DNA of 64,000 nt. Source: Gammaproteobacteria bacterium. Lineage in GTDB: Bacteria; Pseudomonadota; Gammaproteobacteria; DSM-16500. Shown piece after piece: positions 57,609 through 64,000 of the stretch. The notes beneath the pieces are model-generated. The model was not told where the DNA came from. It saw only the letters and a program-made list of their open reading frames with translations, and did not search any database. A program made the translations under genes and the position numbers. Positions within the stretch are counted from its first letter, which is position 1; the number at the start of each line of letters is the position of its first letter. The stretch is taken from positions 62,614-126,613 of the forward strand of contig JABDFQ010000001.1 of the NCBI GenBank assembly GCA_013286495.1, given 5' to 3'.

Positions 57609-59756
57609 TCACTTAGCCGATAAAAAACTTGCAATCAACAACTTCGTTCCCACTTTATTAAACTTAACTTTTACTTTCATATCCTCACCATCACCTTCAC
57701 AATCCAGCACAATGCCGCTGCCAAAAATACGATGATGTACTTCCTGACCAATACGAAATTTTCCTTGCGCTTGTGGTTGCCAGCTAGTACTTGAGCCACT
57801 ACTTGTTTGCGGACGCGATACTTTTGTGCGGAAACGAACTTCTTCAATTAACTCCACCGGAATTTCATGCAGAAAACGTGAAGGGCGATGATAAGCTTCC
57901 TTGCCATAGGTTCTTCTCACTTCTGCATAAGTCATGAATAATTTCCGCATCGCGCGTGTCACGCCGACATAACAAAGTCTGCGTTCTTCCTCAAGCGCTT
58001 TGGGATCCTGCAAGGAACGAAAATGCGGAAATAATTCTTCCTCACAACCTGCAAGAAATACCACTGGAAATTCCAGTCCTTTTGCAGAGTGTAATGTCAT
58101 GAGTTGCACGCTATCATCATAAACTTCGGCTTGTTCTTCGCTGGATTCAAGTGCGGCATAAGCAAGAAATGCAGCCAATGGTTGCATATCATCTGGCACA
58201 CCATCCTGGGAAAATTGATGTGCAGCGTTAACTAATTCTTCAAGGTTTTCAAGACGCGTCAAACCTTTTTCACCTTTTTCCTTGCGATAATGTTCAATCA
58301 AACCACTATTCATCAGCACAAATTCCACTTGTTTATTTAAATCCATGCCAAGTGTTTTTTCTGTCATCTCATCAATCATCATTACGAATGTTTGCAAGGC
58401 ATTGGCAGCACGCGCTGAAAATAATTTTTGTTGTAATAATTCCTGCAAGGATTGCCATAAAGTTAAGGAATGATTTCTGGCGTGATCACGAATGGCATCA
58501 ACGGTACGATCACCAATACCTCGTGTTGGCGTATTAATGATGCGTTCAAATGCAGGATCATCAGAGTGATTGGCAACCAGACGTAAATAAGCGAGTGCAT
58601 CGCGAATTTCCTGACGATCAAAATAACGTAAACCACCATAGACACGATACGGTACGCCAAATTGCATCAATGCTTCTTCAATTACACGCGATTGTGCATT
58701 GGAACGATAAAGAATTGCCATGTCACGCAAGTTATAATCCTGATTACGCAATTCACGAATACGATTGACGATAAAAAATGCTTCATCACTTTCATTAAAT
58801 GCTGCATACACCGTGATGCGATCGCCTTCCTGTCCTTCCGTCCATAAATTTTTTCCCAGACGTCCCGAATTTTGTGCAATCAAGGCATTCGCAGCTTTTA
58901 AAATGGTACCCGTCGAACGATAATTCTGTTCCAGACGGGTGATGGTTGCAGAGGGATAATCACGCGAAAAACGCTGGATATTTTCAATGCGCGCACCACG
59001 CCAGCCATAAATGGATTGATCATCATCGCCGACAATCATGATGGAACTCGATTCACCAGCGAGCAATTTTAACCACGCATATTGAATGGTATTGGTATCC
59101 TGAAATTCATCGACTAATAAACAACGAAAACGCATTTGATAATGCGCGCGTAATTCTGCATGGTTTTGCAATAATTTGTACGACTTCAATAATAAATCGG
59201 CGAAATCAATCACGCCGGCACGCAAACAGGCATCGTGATAAGCCTGATAAATTTTCAGATAAATTTGTGCTGTCAAATCACGTGAATCCACTTGATGCGG
59301 TTCGCGTCCTTCTTCTTTTTGCGCATTAATAAACCATTGCGCTTCTTTCGGCGGATATCGGTCTTCATCGAGATTGAGCGCATGAATGAGACGACGAATG
59401 AGACGATATTGATCATCTGAATCCAGAATCTGGAATGATTGCGGTAATCCTGCTTCCTGCCAGTGTGCGCGCAGCAAACGGTGTGATAATCCATGAAACG
59501 TGCCTATCCACATACTTTTGGTAGCTGAAAAATGCAGCATTTTTTCGATGCGCAAGCGCATTTCACTTGCTGCCTTATTTGTGAATGTCACCGCCAGGAT
59601 ATTGAAAGGAGAGATATTTTCCTTTTCAATCAACCAGACAATACGCTGGGTGAGCACGCGTGTCTTGCCGCTGCCCGCACCTGCGAGAATTAATTGATGT
59701 CCAAGTGGCGCAGAGACGGCTTCTTGCTGGGCTCTATTGAGTGGATTCTGTATCAT
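57609..59756 (-). CDS. uvrD: UvrD/PcrA-family DNA helicase
   Basis: LNRAQQEAVSAPLGHQLILAGAGSGKTRVLTQRI, VDEFQDTNTIQY, DDDQSIYGWRGA, TLHSAKGLEFPVVFLAGCEEELFPH. Confidence 0.95.
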   Translation of the reverse strand: MIQNPLNRAQQEAVSAPLGHQLILAGAGSGKTRVLTQRIVWLIEKENISPFNILAVTFTNKAASEMRLRIEKMLHFSATKSMWIGTFHGLSHRLLRAHWQEAGLPQSFQILDSDDQYRLIRRLIHALNLDEDRYPPKEAQWFINAQKEEGREPHQVDSRDLTAQIYLKIYQAYHDACLRAGVIDFADLLLKSYKLLQNHAELRAHYQMRFRCLLVDEFQDTNTIQYAWLKLLAGESSSIMIVGDDDQSIYGWRGARIENIQRFSRDYPSATITRLEQNYRSTGTILKAANALIAQNSGRLGKNLWTEGQEGDRITVYAAFNESDEAFFIVNRIRELRNQDYNLRDMAILYRSNAQSRVIEEALMQFGVPYRVYGGLRYFDRQEIRDALAYLRLVANHSDDPAFERIINTPTRGIGDRTVDAIRDHARNHSLTLWQSLQELLQQKLFSARAANALQTFVMMIDEMTEKTLGMDLNKQVEFVLMNSGLIEHYRKEKGEKGLTRLENLEELVNAAHQFSQDGVPDDMQPLAAFLAYAALESSEEQAEVYDDSVQLMTLHSAKGLEFPVVFLAGCEEELFPHFRSLQDPKALEEERRLCYVGVTRAMRKLFMTYAEVRRTYGKEAYHRPSRFLHEIPVELIEEVRFRTKVSRPQTSSGSSTSWQPQAQGKFRIGQEVHHRIFGSGIVLDCEGDGEDMKVKVKFNKVGTKLLIASFLSAK

Positions 59757-59791
59757 GGGAGGTTCCGTTTCATTGAGTGACGTATTCTAAT

Positions 59792-60388
59792 ATGGCAGCA
59801 CATTATCAAAAAGCTTATTTTCTATTAAGTGTAGCAAACGTGGAGCAACTGCCACCGGATGAGGGCATGGAAGTGGCGATCGTGGGACGTTCCAACGCAG
59901 GAAAATCCAGTGTTCTCAATCGTATTACGCAAAATAAGGGTTTGGCGCGTGTCAGTAAAACGCCAGGTCGTACACAAATGGTGAATCTGTTTGGACTGGA
60001 TGATGAGCGCCGCATCGCTGATTTGCCGGGCTATGGATTTGCAAAAGTGCCACTTGCTGCAAAAAAGAAGTGGGAAAAAACAGTAGATAAATATATTTCT
60101 GAACGCGAATGTCTAAAAGGATTAGTGCTGGTGATGGATATTCGTCATCCGTTTCGTGATCTGGATAAACAATTATTATCATTTTGTGATGCGCGTGGAT
60201 TACCTGTGCATGTGATTTTGAACAAGGCAGATAAATTGAGTAATAACGAAATTGCTGTCATCGTAAAACAGGCAAAAAAAGAATTGGCGGAATATCATCA
60301 TCCCATGAGTTATCAGCTGTTTTCCGCGCTGAAAGGGAAAGGTGTGAAGGAGCTGCAAGGATTGCTGGATGAGTGGTATAAGTATTGA
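59792..60388 (+). CDS. engB: Ribosome biogenesis GTP-binding protein EngB/YsxC
   Basis: EVAIVGRSNAGKSSVLNRIT, KTPGRTQMVNLF, DLPGYGFAKVP, ILNKADKLSN. Confidence 0.95.
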   Translation: MAAHYQKAYFLLSVANVEQLPPDEGMEVAIVGRSNAGKSSVLNRITQNKGLARVSKTPGRTQMVNLFGLDDERRIADLPGYGFAKVPLAAKKKWEKTVDKYISERECLKGLVLVMDIRHPFRDLDKQLLSFCDARGLPVHVILNKADKLSNNEIAVIVKQAKKELAEYHHPMSYQLFSALKGKGVKELQGLLDEWYKY

Positions 60389-60405
60389 TGAAATACTAAC
60401 CGGAG

Positions 60406-62418
60406 GTGCCGATGCAACAGGATTCGCATGATGATCAACCCGTTGTTCCGCCGCAAATTTCCCTGCGTGAAATAACACCGCGCGTGATTATTCTCGGCAT
60501 CATTCTGACGATTGTTCTCGCGGCGGCGAATGCTTTTCTCGGATTAAAAGTGGGTTTGACTGTATCTGCTTCCATTCCTGCTGCAGTTATTTCATTTGGA
60601 ATTTTGCGTTTATTTCGCGATTCCAACATTCTCGAAAATAATATGGTGCAGATCATGGCATCGGTCGGTGAAGCATTAACGGCTGGCATTGCTTTTATTT
60701 TACCTGCCTTGATCATCCTGCATGTCTGGGATGGTTTTCATTATTGGCAAACGGTGATAACCAGTTTGCTGGGCGGCATATTGGGTGTGTTATTCACCAT
60801 TCCATTGCGACGTGCATTGTTACGCGATAAAACCTTGCGTTATCCCGAAGCAGTTGCCATTGGCAATGTTTTGAAAGCAAGTGCGCAACGTGAAAAAGGT
60901 GATTTGCATCAATTGGTATCAGGCGGAATAATTGGCGGCATCATCGTTTTATTGCAAACCGGTGTGCAAGTTTTAACGGATACATTTTCCTGGTGGACGA
61001 AAATCAAATCACATTTGTTAATTGGTTTTGGTCTGGGTTTATCACCTGCATTAATTGCAGCGGGTTATATCGTTGGTATTACGGTTGCATTAAGTTCATT
61101 GCTGGGTGTTTTGCTGGGCTGGATTATTGGTGTGCCCATTTTATCATTTATCTATGGCTTACCGCACGCAGCAGATGCCAATCAAATGGCAATGATTATC
61201 TGGAAAGATCATATTCGTTATATTGGTGTGGGTACGATGTTGGTTGGCGGGTTGTGGACGCTTACAACTTTATTCAAGCCAGTGATGCACAGTATGACAA
61301 CTTCATTTAAAGCTGTGCGCCAAATTCATTTGGGTGAAGCGCCAGAAATCCTGCGCACAGAAAAAGATTTTCCTATTCATTATGTATTAGGCGGCACATT
61401 ATTTTTATTAATACCAATCTTCTTATTGATTGCATATTTCATTATTCCCTCTTCATTTATCATCACACCAGCTTTTCGTTATTTTTTTGCAGCATTTGCA
61501 TCCTTGTATGTTTTAATTGGCGGTTTTGCTTTTTGTTCCATCACAGCTTATTTCGCAGGACTAATTGGCTCAACCAATAGTCCTATTTCCGGATTGCTGG
61601 TTTCTGCCTTATTAATTTTATGTGTTTGCTTGCTGGTATTTTTTAAATATACACATTGGGATTTACAAACTCGCGAAACAATTGGCACGATTGTTTCAAT
61701 CGGTGCCATGGTAATTATTGGTGGTGCATTATCCATATCCAATGATTCCATGCAGGATTTGAAAGTAGGGCAAATTGTTGGTTCAACACCATGGAAACAG
61801 CAAGCCATGTTATTGCTTGGTGTTGTTGTTTCATCATTTATTATTCCACCTATCCTGCAATTACTTTATAACGCATATGGAATTGGCGGTGTTTTCCCAC
61901 GACCAGGCATGGATGAATCACAAATGCTGGCAGCTCCACAGGCAGGATTAATGGCTGCCGTTGCCAAAGGTGTATTCAGTCACGAATTAAGCTGGTTGAT
62001 GATTTCCATTGGAGCTTTGATTGCAATTATTTGTATCATCATTGATGAAATATTAAAAAAATATTTTGCCATGCGTTTGCCAGTATTGGCGGTAGGAATT
62101 GGAATTTATTTGCCGCTGGATAGTTCCATGCCTATTGTGATCGGTGGAATATTATCGTGGATTGTGAATAAGCGTCTGGGTTATTTACAGGAGCACAAGG
62201 CAGAACGTCATCGAGGATTATTGCTTACTTGCGGTATTGTAGCAGGCTCATCAATCATGGGTGTCTTGCTTGCCATTCCATTTGCGATTACACAAAGTTC
62301 ATCCGTATTAAGAATCATGCCAGAAGGTCATGAAACTTTATCTGCAATATTGAGTCTGATTGTCACAGCATGGCTGTGTCGTCATATCTATCGTGTTGTC
62401 ATGAAAGATAAAAAATAA
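60406..62418 (+). CDS. OPT family oligopeptide transporter
   Basis: Many TM segments; ANAFLGLKVGLTVSASIPAAVISF, RYPEAVAIGNVLKA, FAGLIGSTNSPISGLLVSALL. Confidence 0.92.
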   Translation: MPMQQDSHDDQPVVPPQISLREITPRVIILGIILTIVLAAANAFLGLKVGLTVSASIPAAVISFGILRLFRDSNILENNMVQIMASVGEALTAGIAFILPALIILHVWDGFHYWQTVITSLLGGILGVLFTIPLRRALLRDKTLRYPEAVAIGNVLKASAQREKGDLHQLVSGGIIGGIIVLLQTGVQVLTDTFSWWTKIKSHLLIGFGLGLSPALIAAGYIVGITVALSSLLGVLLGWIIGVPILSFIYGLPHAADANQMAMIIWKDHIRYIGVGTMLVGGLWTLTTLFKPVMHSMTTSFKAVRQIHLGEAPEILRTEKDFPIHYVLGGTLFLLIPIFLLIAYFIIPSSFIITPAFRYFFAAFASLYVLIGGFAFCSITAYFAGLIGSTNSPISGLLVSALLILCVCLLVFFKYTHWDLQTRETIGTIVSIGAMVIIGGALSISNDSMQDLKVGQIVGSTPWKQQAMLLLGVVVSSFIIPPILQLLYNAYGIGGVFPRPGMDESQMLAAPQAGLMAAVAKGVFSHELSWLMISIGALIAIICIIIDEILKKYFAMRLPVLAVGIGIYLPLDSSMPIVIGGILSWIVNKRLGYLQEHKAERHRGLLLTCGIVAGSSIMGVLLAIPFAITQSSSVLRIMPEGHETLSAILSLIVTAWLCRHIYRVVMKDKK

Positions 62419-62526
62419 TTTCATTTAATATTGTCTTAATAAATCCATAGTATTAATAGGGGAATGTTTTTGTTCAGCATCACTCCATAGTGATCATCAG
62501 AAGCAGATATTTTTTCTTGTTGTTTC

Positions 62527-63645
62527 ATGGAGGATGTAATTATGCTGCATAACGATTCGCTGGAAAATTCCAAAGAAAGTCAGTACGTAAAAATCGCGAC
62601 GGATATTTATAACTGGTTATCAGAAGTTGAAGTTGCAGCCATGAAGGAATTGATGAAAGATGTCCTCTATAAATATAATGGCTGGATAATGCAATCTCGT
62701 CGAGCAACAGACTTCGCTAATGATATTGAAACACTGGAAGGAAATAATATTATCGCAACTGTCAGCCGTATTTTGAATGAAGAAGAATCTGGCTGGTACT
62801 GGAAAGATAGGCTGCATTACAATTCACTGAATCCTATTTTTTTGCATGAAATTTTCAGGCATCTCGATAATCATGACCATACTAATGATTTAACTAAAGA
62901 CGAACTTGTGACAATCAACAATAATTTGTCGTCATATCATTTTCGTCAGCTTGAATTACATGCAGCATTGAAAGATTACCAAGAGACAGAAATAACATTA
63001 TCTTTGCAGAAGTCTAGTCTTGAGTTAAAACTGGAAGAAAAAACTGCCAACACTATTACGTTATTGCAAAGCACGCAAATAATGGCGAGAGAAGAAAATC
63101 AAAATGATGACTGGCATAATAAATATGATGAGCTGCTAGTAAGATTTAATAAGGAAACGCAAGTTAAGCAAAGATTGAAGCTGCAACTGGAAGAGATAAC
63201 AGAGGAATTGGAAAAAACAAAAAAATCCAGTCAATGCGCTATAAGTGAGTTGACAGACATTCATGAACATTTGAAAAAAAATAAAGCGCTGGCAATGAAT
63301 ACTTTAAATGTGCTGGAAATGATAGGTAAAAAAATGGAGGAGAAATTTTCGGAAGAGTCGCGTAAGGAAACAAATCTGGCTAAGACAATTCCGATGGGTC
63401 ATAGTTTGAGGATGTTTGGGCAATCAAATATTGGAAAATCAGTGAAAACAATACCGGTGCTAAAAGAGCAAGTGCAGAAAAAAGAAAATGTATCTGAAGA
63501 TTCACAACCTTGCGAATATTTGACTTTTCAGGAATTACGCGAGAAGGCAGATGTGTTATTGAAGCAATCACTCTTCAAGAAATCAACGATGCCACAAGAA
63601 CCTGCACAGCAAGAAGTTCAAACAAATATTCCAGGAATGACATAA
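62527..63645 (+). CDS. Coiled-coil protein of unknown function (effector-like)
   Basis: 372 aa; long heptad-rich stretch LSLQKSSLELKLEEKTANTITLLQ...QVKQRLKLQLEEITEELEKTKK. Confidence 0.7.
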   Translation: MEDVIMLHNDSLENSKESQYVKIATDIYNWLSEVEVAAMKELMKDVLYKYNGWIMQSRRATDFANDIETLEGNNIIATVSRILNEEESGWYWKDRLHYNSLNPIFLHEIFRHLDNHDHTNDLTKDELVTINNNLSSYHFRQLELHAALKDYQETEITLSLQKSSLELKLEEKTANTITLLQSTQIMAREENQNDDWHNKYDELLVRFNKETQVKQRLKLQLEEITEELEKTKKSSQCAISELTDIHEHLKKNKALAMNTLNVLEMIGKKMEEKFSEESRKETNLAKTIPMGHSLRMFGQSNIGKSVKTIPVLKEQVQKKENVSEDSQPCEYLTFQELREKADVLLKQSLFKKSTMPQEPAQQEVQTNIPGMT

Positions 63646-63652
63646 ACGTATA

Positions 63653-63960
63653 TGCAGGTTGGGCTGTAAGCGTAGGGCAGTCATTCTATTGCGTAGAGCT
63701 GTCATTCTGTTGCGGAGAGCTGTCATCCTGAGCGCAGCTCTTGCTTTTGCGCGAAGGATCTCATGGGGAGCTGTTAGCTTTATTCGCGAGATCCTTCGCG
63801 CAAAAGCAAGAGCTGCGCTCAGGATGACAGCTCTCCGCAACAGGATGACTGCTCTACGCAACAGGATGACTGCTCTACGCAACAGGATGACTGCTCTACG
63901 CAACAGGATGACTGCTCTACGCAATAGAATGACTGCTCTACGCTTACAGCCCAACCTGCA
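63653..63960. repeat. Composite palindrome with asymmetric 21-bp tandem repeats
   Basis: Outer arms tgcaggttgggctgtaagcgtag / ctacgcttacagcccaacctgca; core arms flank a 25-nt loop at 63763-63787; five tandem 21-mers at 63839-63943. Confidence 0.93.
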
Positions 63961-64000
63961 ATAATTATGCAAATATTTTCATTAATCATTTATAACAAGG

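Noticed and set aside
63839-63943. Possible CRISPR array
   Set aside because: Units are contiguous 21-mers with no spacers and no cas genes nearby; a tandem repeat.
63583-63972. ORFs 63583..63972 (-) and 63659..63964 (+) with repetitive RRAVILL / RNRMTAL peptides
   Set aside because: They are translations of the 21-bp tandem repeats and palindrome (7-codon period), not proteins.
1-64000. tRNA, rRNA or complete IS/transposase genes
   Set aside because: No recognisable tRNA/rRNA sequence or transposase/integrase protein was seen by eye; a tRNAscan-SE or Infernal run would be needed to exclude small RNAs.

Overview
The window is a contiguous ~37-40% GC bacterial chromosome segment. The gene repertoire (ankyrin, LRR and coiled-coil effector-like proteins among conserved housekeeping genes) suggests an intracellular gammaproteobacterium of the Legionellales/Coxiellaceae type; this is inference, as no marker gene was checked. 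Housekeeping content: a near-complete de novo UMP cluster (pyrF-pyrE divergent from carA-carB-pyrB-pyrI-pyrC, with pyrD about 34 kb away), pckA, proC, rdgB, yggT, an ABC-2 exporter, epmB, parB, thpR, glmU-glmS, uvrD, engB and an OPT transporter. Accessory content: a tandem array of paralogous effector-like genes (2-5975), two diverged relatives (23298-26334), a pair of ankyrin proteins with a putative C58/YopT-like cysteine-protease head (36733-41102), an LRR protein, a coiled-coil protein, hicAB and tacAT toxin-antitoxin modules, and duplicated secreted proteins. Most unusual: (i) two hairpin elements (9320-9460, 16344-16478) with an identical 33-nt loop but unrelated 51-54 bp stems; (ii) a probable protease-ankyrin gene pair; (iii) a eukaryote-type UMP synthase encoded as two overlapping genes; (iv) reciprocal gene-tail fragments flanking tacAT. 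All calls come from reading the sequence and the supplied translations; no database search was run.
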